From the NCBI GenBank assembly GCA_910575725.1, contig CAJTFE010000028.1:1-62858 (forward strand): a stretch of DNA of 62,858 nt, read 5' to 3'. Under the pieces are notes generated by a model. It searched no databases. It saw only the letters and a list, made by a program, of their open reading frames with translations, and was not told the origin of the DNA. The stretch is from Clostridia bacterium (GTDB lineage Bacteria > Bacillota > Clostridia > Lachnospirales > Lachnospiraceae). A program made the position numbers and the translations under genes. Each line of letters starts with the position of its first letter. The first letter of the stretch is position 1. Below are positions 7,420-16,645 of the stretch, piece after piece.

Positions 7420-8778
7420 ATGGACGGACTGCCACAGGAATTCAAAGAGCGGATGGAGCGGCTTTTGGGAGCGGAATATGAGGCGTTTTTAGAGAGCCAG
7501 GAGAGAGAAGCGGCCCAGGCGCTCCGGGTGAATACACTGAAAATTACATGGGAGGAGCTGGAAAGGCTTGCTCCTTTTTCCCTGCGCCCGGTTCCCTGGG
7601 CAAAAGACGGATTTTACTACGGAAAAGAGGACCGTCCGGGGAAGCATCCATACCATGAGGCCGGCCTGTACTACATCCAGGAGCCCAGCGCAATGGCGGT
7701 GGGAACCCTTGCGGCTGCCCGTCCGGGAGAACGCATTCTGGATCTCTGTGCAGCGCCCGGGGGAAAGACAACCCACCTGGCAGCTTCCATGGAAGGGGAA
7801 GGGCTTCTCGTATCCAACGAGATCCATCCGGCCCGGGCAAAGATCCTTTCCTCCAATGTGGAGCGCATGGGTATCCGAAACTGCGTGGTGACCAATGAGC
7901 GGCCTCAGTGTCTGGCCCAGCGTTTTCCAGGCTTTTTTGACCGGATCGTGGTGGATGCGCCCTGTTCCGGGGAGGGAATGTTCCGGAAAGAGGAGCAGGC
8001 GGCCCGGCAGTGGAGCCTGGAGAATGTGTCTATGTGCGCCCAGCGGCAGCAGGAGATTCTGCAGGCAGCGGCCTGTATGCTTCGTCCGGGAGGCGTGCTG
8101 GTTTATTCCACCTGTACCTTTTCCCCGGAGGAAAATGAAGGAAGTGTCAGCGTTTTTCTGGAAGAACATCCGGAATTCTTTGTGAAAAAGACGGCGGCCT
8201 ATGAGGGATTTGCCCCGGGAAGGCCGGAGTGGATTGACGCACGGCCCGAGACGGCGGACACCTTCCGCCTCTGGCCCCACCGCCTGGAGGGGGAGGGGCA
8301 TTTTGCGGCAGTCCTTCAAAAAGAGGGAGAGGCTGCCCCCCGGGAATTCCCCTGGAAAATGCCGTCAGTGGATGGAAGCGTCCGGAAGCTGTACCAGGAG
8401 TTTGAGAAGGAGGCTCTGCGCTGCGAGCTTCCGGGAATTCTTGTGCTGTTTGGAGAGCAGCTTTACCTTCTGCCGGAGGCATTTTCACTGAAAGGCCTTA
8501 AGGTACTGCGCCCCGGGCTTCATCTGGGAACGATAAAAAAGAACCGCTTTGAGCCTGCCCACGCCCTTGCGCTGGCCTTAAAGCCCCATGAGGCAGTCCG
8601 CTGCTGTTCCCTGGACGTGCAGGAAGCAGGGGACTACCTGAAGGGGGCAGTCTTTGAAAGGAAGGGAGAAAAGGGGTGGCAGTTAATGCTTGCGGATGGT
8701 TACTCCATAGGCTGGGGAAAGCTGGCCGGCGGGATGGTGAAGAATCATTATCCCAAGGGGTTGCGCAAAAGCATCTGA
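7420..8778 (+). CDS. RsmF/RsmB-like m5C RNA methyltransferase (NOL1/NOP2/Sun)
   Basis: The core has PSAMAVGTLAA, ILDLCAAPGGKTTHLA (SAM binding), VVDAPCSGEGMF (first cysteine) and YSTCTFSPEENE (catalytic TC motif), all diagnostic for Sun-family 5-methylcytosine methyltransferases. The C-terminal 130 residues resemble the RsmF PUA-like extension. I chose ATG 7420 (MDGLPQEF) because GGAAAGAAAGGG lies upstream; an in-frame ATG at 7378 overlapping the previous stop is the alternative. Probably 16S rRNA specific, by family. Confidence 0.88.
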   Translation: MDGLPQEFKERMERLLGAEYEAFLESQEREAAQALRVNTLKITWEELERLAPFSLRPVPWAKDGFYYGKEDRPGKHPYHEAGLYYIQEPSAMAVGTLAAARPGERILDLCAAPGGKTTHLAASMEGEGLLVSNEIHPARAKILSSNVERMGIRNCVVTNERPQCLAQRFPGFFDRIVVDAPCSGEGMFRKEEQAARQWSLENVSMCAQRQQEILQAAACMLRPGGVLVYSTCTFSPEENEGSVSVFLEEHPEFFVKKTAAYEGFAPGRPEWIDARPETADTFRLWPHRLEGEGHFAAVLQKEGEAAPREFPWKMPSVDGSVRKLYQEFEKEALRCELPGILVLFGEQLYLLPEAFSLKGLKVLRPGLHLGTIKKNRFEPAHALALALKPHEAVRCCSLDVQEAGDYLKGAVFERKGEKGWQLMLADGYSIGWGKLAGGMVKNHYPKGLRKSI

Positions 8779-8787
8779 TACAGAAAA

Positions 8788-9801
8788 CTACAGCAGTATT
8801 ACCCCGTGCATCCGTGCCTTCCTGCGCACGTCCTCCGGCCAGATGGAGGCCTGAACCTCCCCGATATGGGCCTTGCGCAGATAGAACATACAGATACGGG
8901 ACTGGCCGATTCCGCCGCCTACCGTGTAGGGAAGCTTCTGCTCCAGGATTGCTTTCTGGAAGGGAAGCTCTGCGCGCTGTTCACAGCCGGCAAGGGCAAG
9001 CTGGCGGGTAAGGGCTTCCTCGTCCACGCGGATGCCCATGGAGGAAAGCTCCAGTGCATGCCCCAGAATAGGATACCATACGATGATATCGCCGTTCAGA
9101 TGCCAGTCGTCATAGTCCGGCGCCCGTCCGTCGTGGGGCTTTCCATCCGCTAACTTGTCGCCGATCTCCATAAGGAAAACAGCGCCCTTTTCTTTGGCAA
9201 TCAGATCCTCGCGTTCTTTCGGCGTCTTATCCGGATACCGATCCGCCAATTCCTGGGTGGTGATAAAGAAGATATCCTTTGGCAGGATTTCCTCGATATA
9301 ATCGTAACGGATGGACATATATTTCTCCGTTTTCTTAAGGGCCTTGTAAACCTTCCGGACGGTTTCTTTCAGATAATCCGTATTCCGATCCTCTTTGAGA
9401 ATAATTTTTTCCCAATCCCACTGATCTACATAGATGGAATGTACATTGTCCGTATCCTCATCCCGGCGGATGGCGCTCATATCCGTATACAGTCCTTCTC
9501 CGATGTGAAAGCCATACTGCTTTAAGGCATTGCGCTTCCACTTGGCAAGGGAGTGGACGATCTCTACGGGCCGCTCGTTCTGCTCCTTGATGCCGAAGGT
9601 AACGGGCCGCTCCACACCGTTCAGATTGTCGTTGAGGCCGGACTCCGGCGTTACAAAGAGAGGCGCGGAAACCCGGAGAAGATACAGCTGCTCAGCCAGG
9701 CTCTGCTGAAAGAAATCTTTTACGGTTTTGATAGCTGCCTGTGTATCATACAGACTCAGCTCAGACTGGTAGTCTTTTGGTATGTATAAATGCTCCATCA
9801 T
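8788..9801 (-). CDS. asnA: Aspartate-ammonia ligase (asparagine synthetase A)
   Basis: Makes asparagine from aspartate, ammonia and ATP through an aspartyl-AMP intermediate. The 337 residues match the AsnA length. [45 protein letters not shown] and [12 protein letters not shown] are family blocks, the last being the class II synthetase-like ATP site. AGAGGAG lies just upstream of two adjacent ATGs; I took the first. It is convergent with the methyltransferase, ten bases apart, and no terminator is obvious between them. Confidence 0.95.
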   Translation of the reverse strand: MMEHLYIPKDYQSELSLYDTQAAIKTVKDFFQQSLAEQLYLLRVSAPLFVTPESGLNDNLNGVERPVTFGIKEQNERPVEIVHSLAKWKRNALKQYGFHIGEGLYTDMSAIRRDEDTDNVHSIYVDQWDWEKIILKEDRNTDYLKETVRKVYKALKKTEKYMSIRYDYIEEILPKDIFFITTQELADRYPDKTPKEREDLIAKEKGAVFLMEIGDKLADGKPHDGRAPDYDDWHLNGDIIVWYPILGHALELSSMGIRVDEEALTRQLALAGCEQRAELPFQKAILEQKLPYTVGGGIGQSRICMFYLRKAHIGEVQASIWPEDVRRKARMHGVILL

Positions 9802-9930
9802 AAATCTCCTCTGATATATTTATATTCTGCAGGTCATGTATTTTTAAAATACGAAATCTATTATAACAGAATCCACCGAAAAGAAAAGAATTTTATAGCT
9901 CCTATCAAAATTTTTTCAAAAATCACGTAT

Positions 9931-10053
9931 CACTTCATCCAGTCGGCTCTTGCCGGACGCTGCGTCCGTCAATATCAGACACCCTGTTCGTGAACAGCCG
10001 GACACTTGATATTGGAAAAGTCTGTCTGTCCGCTCTGCCGCCTGGATGAAGTG
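9931..10053. repeat. Nested palindromic repeat, copy 1 of a dispersed family
   Basis: CACTTCATCCAG (9931-9942) and its exact inverse (10042-10053) enclose CAATATCA...TGATATTG (9970-9977 / 10007-10014), which encloses CTGTTC-GT-GAACAG (9984-9997). The inner part from ATATCAGACA to GATATTGGAAA reappears near 62710-62750 and inverted near 62590-62650. The outer arms differ between loci. This fills the gap upstream of asnA. Confidence 0.75.
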
Positions 10054-10067
10054 CTGCAAAGTCACAG

Positions 10068-10121
10068 AAAAAAGCCGTTTTGACAAAGACTTGATATGCC
10101 TTCTGTCAAAACGGCTTTTTT
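10068..10121 (-). terminator. Strong rho-independent terminator after the cold-shock gene
   Basis: AAAAAAGCCGTTTTGACA (10068-10085) pairs with its exact inverse (10104-10121): an 18-bp stem with T runs on both strands. It stops the minus-strand cold-shock transcript before asnA and could also act in the other direction. Confidence 0.9.
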
Positions 10122-10198
10122 AAATTTTGCTTTAACCAGTTGCTGTTATCTTCTTTTGAATGCGATCTATAAAAAAGACGCATGGATAATTAGGCTGA

Positions 10199-10396
10199 TT
10201 AAACTCTGGTTACATTCGTAGCCTGCGGTCCCTTTGCACCGTCTACAACATCAAACTCAACAGCCTGACCCTCTTCCAGGGACTTGAAACCATCCATGGT
10301 GATGCCGGAGTAATGTACAAATACATCGTTTCCCTGCTCGTCAGAAATGAAGCCGTAACCCTTTTGATTGTTGAACCACTTAACTGTACCTTGCAT
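10199..10396 (-). CDS. Cold-shock protein (CspA family)
   Basis: A 65-residue OB-fold protein that binds single-stranded RNA or DNA and melts RNA structure. [16 protein letters not shown] contains RNP1 and DVFVHYSGI contains RNP2, with the aromatic residues that stack on bases. A GGAGG site sits eight bases before the ATG. The untranslated leader is AT-rich. It is a single-gene unit ended by the 10068 terminator. Confidence 0.95.
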   Translation of the reverse strand: MQGTVKWFNNQKGYGFISDEQGNDVFVHYSGITMDGFKSLEEGQAVEFDVVDGAKGPQATNVTRV

Positions 10397-10561
10397 TGCG
10401 ATAATACCTCCGAAAATATAAAAAAGTGTCTTGTTGCACAGCGGCAACAGATATAGAATATCATAAACGGGAAATACTGTCAACGAAATTTGTTTCTTTC
10501 AGGGGTCTTTTTTCGTGTTTGTTTGAATAAAATGAAATAATGAAAAAGAGCACAATTTTTT

Positions 10562-11668
10562 ATGAAAAATGAAAGTATTTTCAAAAGATTAATTCTTTTA
10601 GAGATATTGTTTCTGACAGGACTTTCAGTGGTCTATTTTTATAAAAACAAAGAGGTACATTGCCTGGCGTCTACGGCGGCGGAAGCAGGGGGGCAGGCGG
10701 GGGAATTTATCAAATGGGTGGATTTTCAAGTGACAGCGGAAGCGCTTGAGAAGGCCTATGAATATGACAGGGATACTTATGGGCAGGAAGTGCATTTAAA
10801 CTGGATAGAGCTTCTGGCTTACACGGCTGCCAGGACTGGGGGAGAGTTTTCGAAGGAGACTCTGGTGAATTCTTATCTGGAGGAGGCTGCCGCAGAGCTG
10901 AGCGGCGGAAAGACCATAGAAGAACTCACTGAGGGCATGAAGTATTACGGCTACTATCTGGAGGCATACACGGCCGTTCTGGGAGGCATGGTAGGAGAGT
11001 ATGAGATCCAGGTTCCGGCCAAGGCATCAGCCGGAGAGACCCAGGGGGAGGGAGAGGCGGATGCAGCCGGGCCTCTTGTGTGGGAGAAACGGTATGGCCT
11101 CAAGGCATTTCTTCCCATTGCAAAGGACTTTCCCTACAGTGATTACGATGACTTCGGGGTGTCACGGAGTTATGGGTACAGGCGGAAGCATCTGGGGCAT
11201 GATATGATGGGGCAGGTTGGTACGCCGATTATTGCAGTGGAGTCGGGCTTTGTTGAGGCCCTGGGCTGGAACCAGTACGGGGGATGGCGCATCGGCATCC
11301 GCAGCTTTGACAAGAAGCGGTACTATTATTATGCTCATCTCCGGCAGGGATTTCCCTATGCGCTGGAGCTGGAGGAGGGGAGCAGGGTTCAGGCCGGGGA
11401 CGTGATTGGGTATATGGGCCACACCGGCTACAGCACCAAGGAGGACGTGAATAATATTGACCAGACCCATCTGCATTTCGGAATCCAGCTGATTTTTGAC
11501 GAATCACAGAAGGAGGGGGCTTCGGAGATCTGGATTGACTGCTATCAGATTGTACGGTTTCTCTACCGGAACCGGAGCGCATGTGTCCGGAACGATGCAA
11601 CCAAGGAGTGGCACAGGATTTATGATATGAGAGAGCCGGACGATTCTAAAGAGCAGAGGGGCCTTTGA
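10562..11668 (+). CDS. M23-family peptidoglycan peptidase, membrane anchored
   Basis: 368 residues. A single hydrophobic helix near residues 8-25 anchors or exports the protein, followed by a helical region to about residue 160. The M23 (LytM-like) domain lies at about 205-330: LGHDMMG supplies the first zinc ligands, YYYAHL and THLHFGIQ the others and the catalytic histidine. All ligands are present, so it should be an active zinc endopeptidase on peptide cross-links. The N-terminal helical part and membrane anchor recall SpoIIQ-like or cell-division M23 proteins; the role is not settled by sequence. The ribosome-binding site is weak. Confidence 0.85.
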   Translation: MKNESIFKRLILLEILFLTGLSVVYFYKNKEVHCLASTAAEAGGQAGEFIKWVDFQVTAEALEKAYEYDRDTYGQEVHLNWIELLAYTAARTGGEFSKETLVNSYLEEAAAELSGGKTIEELTEGMKYYGYYLEAYTAVLGGMVGEYEIQVPAKASAGETQGEGEADAAGPLVWEKRYGLKAFLPIAKDFPYSDYDDFGVSRSYGYRRKHLGHDMMGQVGTPIIAVESGFVEALGWNQYGGWRIGIRSFDKKRYYYYAHLRQGFPYALELEEGSRVQAGDVIGYMGHTGYSTKEDVNNIDQTHLHFGIQLIFDESQKEGASEIWIDCYQIVRFLYRNRSACVRNDATKEWHRIYDMREPDDSKEQRGL

Positions 11669-11828
11669 AAAAATATCTGAGGTGAATGGGATGTACTTCA
11701 TAAAAACCCAAAGCAATTGATTTTAAAAATAGAATGTATTAAACTACCAGTAATGGCTGAAGGCAGCGGCATTTTACAAAAGAGCGGATAAAAGGCCGGA
11801 CAGACAGAGGAAAAGGGGAAGAGGAAAG

Positions 11829-12707
11829 ATGTTTGGAGAGTGCCACGCCCATATTATTATGGATGGGAAGAATTATAAAGCGGCAGTTGCTTTACATAAG
11901 AGCGGCGTGAAAGAGGAAGTGATCCGGGCGCATTTTCGGATATGGAAGGAAATGGGGATTACCTTTGTCCGTGACGGCGGAGACGCCCTGGGTGTCTCCC
12001 GGTGGGCAAAGGCCCTTGCACCGGAGTATGGGATCGACTACCGCACGCCCATCTTTGCGATTCATAAAAGGGGACATTACGGAGGCATCGTGGGACATGC
12101 TTTTTCCGATTGGAAGGAGTACCATGCCCTGGTTGTCCGGGCAAAGGAGGAAGGGGCGGACTTTATTAAGATTATGATAAGCGGCATTATGTCTTTTGAC
12201 TGCTTTGGCCGGCTTACGGAAGAAGGGCTGCCGGAACATGAGATCTGCGAAATGATTCGGATTGTCCATGAGGAGGGCATGGCCGTGATGGCCCACGGAA
12301 ATGGGGACAGGCCGGTGCGTGCGGCCATAGAGGCCGGGCTTGATACGCTGGAGCACGGAAATTACCTGGAGCAGGGTACGCTTGATCTTCTGGCCGGAAG
12401 CAGAACCATCTGGATTCCGACTCTTGCGCCTGTGGGAAACCTGCTGGGCTGCGGCCGTTTTCCGGACGAGCAGGTGCGGCGTATTCTGGAACGCCAGATG
12501 GAATGTATCAGCTATGCGTTTGAAAAGGGAGCGGCAATCGGCCTGGGCAGTGATTCGGGCGCTTATCTGGTGCCCCACGGACAGGGGCTTCTGGATGAAT
12601 ATGAGTGGATGAAGACGGCCGTAGGAGCAGAGAAGGAGCCGGCCCTTAAGAAACGGCTAAGGGAAGCGGAAAGCCGGATCAAAGAGAGGAGCCGGCGCGC
12701 CTGCTAA
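11829..12707 (+). CDS. Amidohydrolase-superfamily metal-dependent hydrolase
   Basis: 292 residues. ECHAHI near the N-terminus is the HxH metal motif; VMAHGNGD and DTLEHGNYL supply further histidines, and LGSDSGAY the last metal-binding aspartate, in the usual TIM-barrel order. A lysine in FIKIMISG may be the bridging one. This suits imidazolonepropionase/prolidase-like amidohydrolases, but the substrate cannot be told. It has its own site GAGGAAAG. The 160 bases before it hold no gene. Confidence 0.8.
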   Translation: MFGECHAHIIMDGKNYKAAVALHKSGVKEEVIRAHFRIWKEMGITFVRDGGDALGVSRWAKALAPEYGIDYRTPIFAIHKRGHYGGIVGHAFSDWKEYHALVVRAKEEGADFIKIMISGIMSFDCFGRLTEEGLPEHEICEMIRIVHEEGMAVMAHGNGDRPVRAAIEAGLDTLEHGNYLEQGTLDLLAGSRTIWIPTLAPVGNLLGCGRFPDEQVRRILERQMECISYAFEKGAAIGLGSDSGAYLVPHGQGLLDEYEWMKTAVGAEKEPALKKRLREAESRIKERSRRAC

Positions 12708-12716
12708 AGGGCACGT

Positions 12717-13289
12717 TCACAGATCCTCCCGGCAAAAATAGCAGGAGCAGCTGTGAGCATCCTGCTTCTCGGAGATCAGATTGTCAGCTCCGCAGTAGCT
12801 GCAGCGGACAACCCTTTTTCCAGGGGGGACGCTCATCCATTCTTCATAGCGCTCTCCGGAATCGGAGGAGGGCCGGTAGGACTTGGAGGGCTTTACAAAG
12901 ATGCGCTCCGGCGCTTCCCTGGAAGAGGGATAAATCAGGCGGTAATTGCGCTCGTCGATCTCAACCTGAAGATAATGTCCCTCCTCCTTCAGCTTTTTGA
13001 TTTCCCGGAGAGCCTGGTACTTGCTGATGCCCAGCTCATGGGCGATTTTTTCAATATTCTGATAGCGGTCTGTTAGAATCAGCCGATTGTATACAGTCGC
13101 CCGGTCCTGGGGATTCTCCGTGCCGTAGATCTGCTTATTTACCTGCCGGGTGACTTCCTTTTGGGAAAGGGCAGGCTTTTGGGGCAGCACGTCGCGGAAA
13201 ATGGGCGGTGTATGGCGGGTCGCCGTTTTGTTGGCTTTCATTTTCTGTATGACAGCAATCACGATAATAATAGCAATCAGTTCCAGCAT
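12717..13289 (-). CDS. Membrane-anchored protein with winged helix and zinc ribbon
   Basis: 190 residues, function unknown. Residues 1-17 form one hydrophobic helix. A region around 70-110 (LTDRYQNIEKIAHELGISKYQALREIKKL) reads as a helix-turn-helix. The C-terminus has CSYCGADN...CSCYFC, a four-cysteine zinc ribbon. It converges on the amidohydrolase with a ten-base gap and is divergent from truA. It could be a membrane-tethered regulator; I make no stronger claim. Confidence 0.7.
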   Translation of the reverse strand: MLELIAIIIVIAVIQKMKANKTATRHTPPIFRDVLPQKPALSQKEVTRQVNKQIYGTENPQDRATVYNRLILTDRYQNIEKIAHELGISKYQALREIKKLKEEGHYLQVEIDERNYRLIYPSSREAPERIFVKPSKSYRPSSDSGERYEEWMSVPPGKRVVRCSYCGADNLISEKQDAHSCSCYFCREDL

Positions 13290-13365
13290 CTTATGTACCT
13301 CGCAGAATTTTTATAGATAACATATTTTTATGATACACGAAAATGACAGGAAGGAAAAGAGCTTT

Positions 13366-14109
13366 ATGAGAAATATAAGACTTTTGATTCAATATGACGG
13401 AACGCGCTACAAGGGCTGGCAGAGCCAGGAGCATACAGAGCAGACTATCCAGGGGAAGCTGACCCGGGTGCTGGAACGTATGCTTGGAGAAGAGATAGAT
13501 CTGCAGGGATCCGGCAGAACAGACGCAGGCGTGCATGCGGCCGGCCAGACGGCTAATTTCAAGACAAGAGCCGGGGCTTCCTGTAAAGAAATATTAGATT
13601 ATGTAAATCAGTATCTTCCGGAGGATATAGCGGTGTCAGAGGTAAGGGAGGCGGATCTGCGGTTTCACAGCCGGTTCTGGGCGATTCGGAAAACTTACAT
13701 TTACCGTATCTGGAACAGTGACGTGCCCAATGTCTTTGAGCGGAAATATGTGTACCAGGTGAAGGAGCCGCTCTTGGCGGAACCCATGAGACAGGCGGCT
13801 GATTTGCTGGAGGGCACCCATGATTTTCGCGCTTTTTGCGCTAACGGGCGGATGAAAAAGTCTACAGTCCGGACACTGGAGCAGATCCGGCTGGAGCAGA
13901 AAGGGGCGGAGCTGTCTCTGAATTTTATCGGAAATGGATTTTTACACCATATGGTACGGATTTTGACGGGAACACTTCTGGAGGTCGGAACGGGAAAGCG
14001 AAGTCCCGAGGATATGATGCGGATTTTGGAGTCTCTTGACAGAAAGGAAGCCGGCCCGATGGCGCCGGCCCAGGGACTTTGCCTTTGGAAGGTGGAGTAC
14101 AAAGACTGA
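13366..14109 (+). CDS. truA: tRNA pseudouridine(38-40) synthase
   Basis: Converts uridines 38-40 of the tRNA anticodon arm to pseudouridine. The protein starts RNIRLLIQYDGTRYKGWQSQ and has GSGRTDAGVHA with the catalytic aspartate at about residue 51; the C-terminal half has FLHHMVRILTG. Length 247 is standard. I chose ATG 13366 because GGAAGGAAAAG precedes it and the family begins there; an upstream in-frame ATG at 13330 would add 12 unlikely residues. Confidence 0.96.
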   Translation: MRNIRLLIQYDGTRYKGWQSQEHTEQTIQGKLTRVLERMLGEEIDLQGSGRTDAGVHAAGQTANFKTRAGASCKEILDYVNQYLPEDIAVSEVREADLRFHSRFWAIRKTYIYRIWNSDVPNVFERKYVYQVKEPLLAEPMRQAADLLEGTHDFRAFCANGRMKKSTVRTLEQIRLEQKGAELSLNFIGNGFLHHMVRILTGTLLEVGTGKRSPEDMMRILESLDRKEAGPMAPAQGLCLWKVEYKD

Positions 14110-14131
14110 GGTATTTTATAACTGTAACAGC

Positions 14132-14173
14132 GGAATGGGGCCGGCTTTCGGGCAGCCCCATTCCTTATTTTAT
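14132..14173. terminator. Bidirectional terminator between truA and the binding-protein gene
   Basis: GGAATGGGG(C) and (G)CCCCATTCC form a stem with a GC-rich loop, followed by TTATTTTAT on the plus strand. It separates convergent genes. Confidence 0.75.
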
Positions 14174-14185
14174 AAAGTGTGTCTG

Positions 14186-14980
14186 TTATTCCACTGCTTT
14201 TTTGGCATATTCCGTGGTCACCAGATCGGCGTAAGGAACACGTTCCTGCAGTTCGCCGGCTTCGTCCAGAATATCCTGCAGCAGGGTGAAGCTGGATTCC
14301 TCAAAGATCAGATCCTCTTTCCAGGTATCTTGCTCGTAGTAACGGGTGACAATGGTTGTGAGAACCTCCAGATCGGTCTCCTTAAACTGGGGAGCAATCA
14401 CCTTGGCGATCTCTTCCGGTGTGTGGCTCTGCACGTAGTCCATGCCTTTTTGCAGGGCGTTGGTGAAGCCCTGTACCAGTTCCGGGTGCTCCTTGAGGAA
14501 GCTCTGCTTCGCACTGTAGGCCGTGTAGGGAACATAGCCGGAATCCACGCCCAGGGAGGCGACAACATAGCCTGCGCCCTCTGTCTCCAAGGTGGTGGCG
14601 CCGGGCTCGAATTCAACGGTAAAGTCGCCGCTTCCGCCGGAAAATGCCGCTGCCGTGGCTCCGAAGTCGATGCTTTGGTCGATGGTCATATCTGCGGCAG
14701 GATCCAGGTTGTTTTTCTTTAGGATGTATTCAAAGACCATCTGGGGCATACCGCCCTTGCGTCCGCCGAGAACTTCCTTTCCTTTCAGATCCGACCACTG
14801 GAAGTTTTCCATAGGTTCTCTGGCAACGAGGAAATTGCCGGCCCGCTGGGTAAGCTGGGCGAAATTTACAATGTAATCATCGGGGTTCTGGCTGTATACA
14901 TAGATGGAGGCTTCTGAGCCCATGAAGCCGATGTCGGCTTCGCCGGAGAGGACGGCGGTCATTGTTTTGTCGGCTCCAAA
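14186..14980 (-). pseudogene. NMT1/TauA-like substrate-binding protein, C-terminal part cut off by the prophage
   Basis: Codes for the last 260 or so residues of a periplasmic-type binding protein: ADKTMTAVLSGEADIGFMGSE, then DLKGKEVLGGRKGG and AQLTQRAGNFLVARE. These blocks belong to the NMT1/THI5/SsuA family, which binds small molecules such as pyrimidine precursors or sulfonates. Its signal peptide and first 76 residues lie at 54013-54241, 39 kb away. Joining the halves through the shared CTCCAAA gives LVTGFG-ADKTM in one frame. No permease or ATPase gene is adjacent, so it was an orphan or its partners lie elsewhere. Confidence 0.9.
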
Positions 14981-15003
14981 AGGAGTTATACGGTTAATAC
15001 AAG
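14974..15003. other. attL: left prophage junction
   Basis: The core CTCCAAA (14974-14980) is shared with attR. The phage-derived arm GGAGTTATACGGTTAATACAAG (22 bases, 14982-15003; key parts GGAGTTAT and TTAATACAAG) is the inverse of the arm at the right end. Together they would form a large dyad in attP. Confidence 0.85.
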
Positions 15004-15008
15004 ACAAT

Positions 15009-16397
15009 TCATAAAAATATCACATGATCTACCTGATGCTCTTCTGTCACCACAATTTCTTTAATAATTCCACGCCAATAGGCTTGCCGGTTATCCTGGG
15101 ACAGTGCTTCATACGCCTGCCTGAAATCTCCATTTAAGATCTGTCGGAGCGTTTCAGGATTCATTCTGGATGGCTGGAATTCAATAATGGCTGCTTCGGA
15201 AATCTCTTTTTCCAGACGGGCATATTCCTTTTCATAATAGTCGTAAGAAACCCGGCCTTTCTGGAAAAGAATATTAAGACGTTCCAGCTCTTCTTTGATT
15301 CTTTCCGGATTTTTCCCTTTTTTAATTCTTTTCTTCTGGCTGATAATATAATTTTGCTGGTATTTCTCGTATTCCGCTTTGATATTCTGCAGCAGATACT
15401 CTTCAATCAAATTCTGGCTGATTTTGTGAGTGTAGGAACATATATGATCTATGCTGGCACGGTTGCATCTGTAATAACAGTATGTGCGCTTTTCTCCGGT
15501 CTTACGGTTGATGATAGACTGGCATCCGGTGCCAATGAGCTTCTGACCGCACAAAGGGCAATGCATAAGCCCTGTAAAAAGATAGACTCTTCCGGATGGA
15601 GTACTTTTTATATTACGCTTGGATATCTCCTGGAGCTGCGCCCACTGCTCCGGCGTGAGATAGGCAGGGCAATAATTTCTGTTGTCCCGGTATTTTCCAA
15701 TGTAAAATTCGCTGCTTAACATGGTTTTAAGCATGGAGTAGGAAAAGGGAATTCCAAAGGTATCCTGAATATGTATCACGGTCTGGCGTTTCTTCTGGTG
15801 CTTCAGGAAGTAAGAAAAGAATTCCTCCACGATGGGAGCCGTCTTTTCATCCTTTACCATGCGTTTTTTTCCGTCTACAACAGCTATAGCATAACCGAGA
15901 GGGAGGTTAACCTGGCCCCAGACCATTCCCCCGTTTTTGATGGTATTGTCTACTGTAAATTTGATTCTTTCCGAAGTGGTGTCAACCTCATTCTGGCCGA
16001 TTGCAAGGGCAAGATTCAGGCTCAGGCGGCCGTCTCTGGTCTCCATGTTGATATTTGGTTCCCCCACGTCTACCCAGCGTGCTCCATGAGCGTCAAGGAT
16101 ATCCTGCACCTTGTAAAAGTCTGATACGTTCCGGAACCAGCGATCCATCCGCCAGAAGAGGATCACATCAATCTTATCGGCTTTCACATCTGCCAGGAGA
16201 GCATGAATAGCCTTACGCTTTTTAAGTTCTTTTCTGGCAGTCTGGCCCTCATCCGCATATACACCGACTACGGTCATATTATGGCTTTCGGCGTAGCTTT
16301 CAAGATATTCTTTTTGTGCCGTCAAAGATTTGCCGTGTATCGCCTGCTCCCAGGTACTGACACGGATATAGATTGCACAACGTAAAAGCTTTTCCAT
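15009..16397 (-). CDS. int: Large serine integrase of the prophage
   Basis: 462 residues. The catalytic domain starts CAIYIRVSTWEQ with the nucleophile serine in RVS; FWRMDRWFRN and GRLSLNLALAIGQNE complete it. The recombinase domain and a zinc ribbon (CPLCGQKL...CYYRC...C) follow, then a coiled coil around 365-410. The stop codon is 29 bases from the attL core, the usual arrangement. Start has GGAGG upstream. It integrates attP into the binding-protein gene; excision would need a directionality factor, which I could not identify. Confidence 0.95.
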   Translation of the reverse strand: MEKLLRCAIYIRVSTWEQAIHGKSLTAQKEYLESYAESHNMTVVGVYADEGQTARKELKKRKAIHALLADVKADKIDVILFWRMDRWFRNVSDFYKVQDILDAHGARWVDVGEPNINMETRDGRLSLNLALAIGQNEVDTTSERIKFTVDNTIKNGGMVWGQVNLPLGYAIAVVDGKKRMVKDEKTAPIVEEFFSYFLKHQKKRQTVIHIQDTFGIPFSYSMLKTMLSSEFYIGKYRDNRNYCPAYLTPEQWAQLQEISKRNIKSTPSGRVYLFTGLMHCPLCGQKLIGTGCQSIINRKTGEKRTYCYYRCNRASIDHICSYTHKISQNLIEEYLLQNIKAEYEKYQQNYIISQKKRIKKGKNPERIKEELERLNILFQKGRVSYDYYEKEYARLEKEISEAAIIEFQPSRMNPETLRQILNGDFRQAYEALSQDNRQAYWRGIIKEIVVTEEHQVDHVIFL

Positions 16398-16423
16398 GAT
16401 GGTATCCTCCTATAACATGTGTA

Positions 16424-16439
16424 TGCTCGACGTAGAGCA
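16424..16439. promoter_or_regulatory. Inverted repeat before the integrase gene
   Basis: TGCTC-GACGTA-GAGCA lies about 27 bases upstream of the integrase start, between its SD and any promoter. It may be an operator or a leader hairpin. Confidence 0.4.
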
Positions 16440-16510
16440 TTATGGCTGACGGATGGCAGCAGGATAAATTAATAGCTGTTTAGATTGTTTTTTAATATTT
16501 ATTGGACGAA

Positions 16511-16538
16511 AAAAGGTTCGCACGTATGCGAACCTTTT
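16511..16538 (-). terminator. Terminator downstream of the PemK/MazF-like gene
   Basis: AAAAGGTTCGCA-CGTA-TGCGAACCTTTT, a 12-bp stem with a four-base loop and T run. It lies 108 bases after that gene on the minus strand and insulates the integrase from it. The gap 16539-16645 is AT-rich and shows nothing else. Confidence 0.8.
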
Positions 16539-16645
16539 CCCTTTGATAATTCTTGTCTTTTTTAATACCGCTAAACGGCGTTGTTTTAATGACTTACGTC
16601 ACTATTTAATAATTATAGGGATTATTATTCGCAATGTCAAGCTTT

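Noticed and set aside
6370..8491. Long frames antisense to the two rRNA methyltransferase genes
   Set aside because: GC-rich mirror frames of real genes with no ribosome-binding sites and no recognisable domains.
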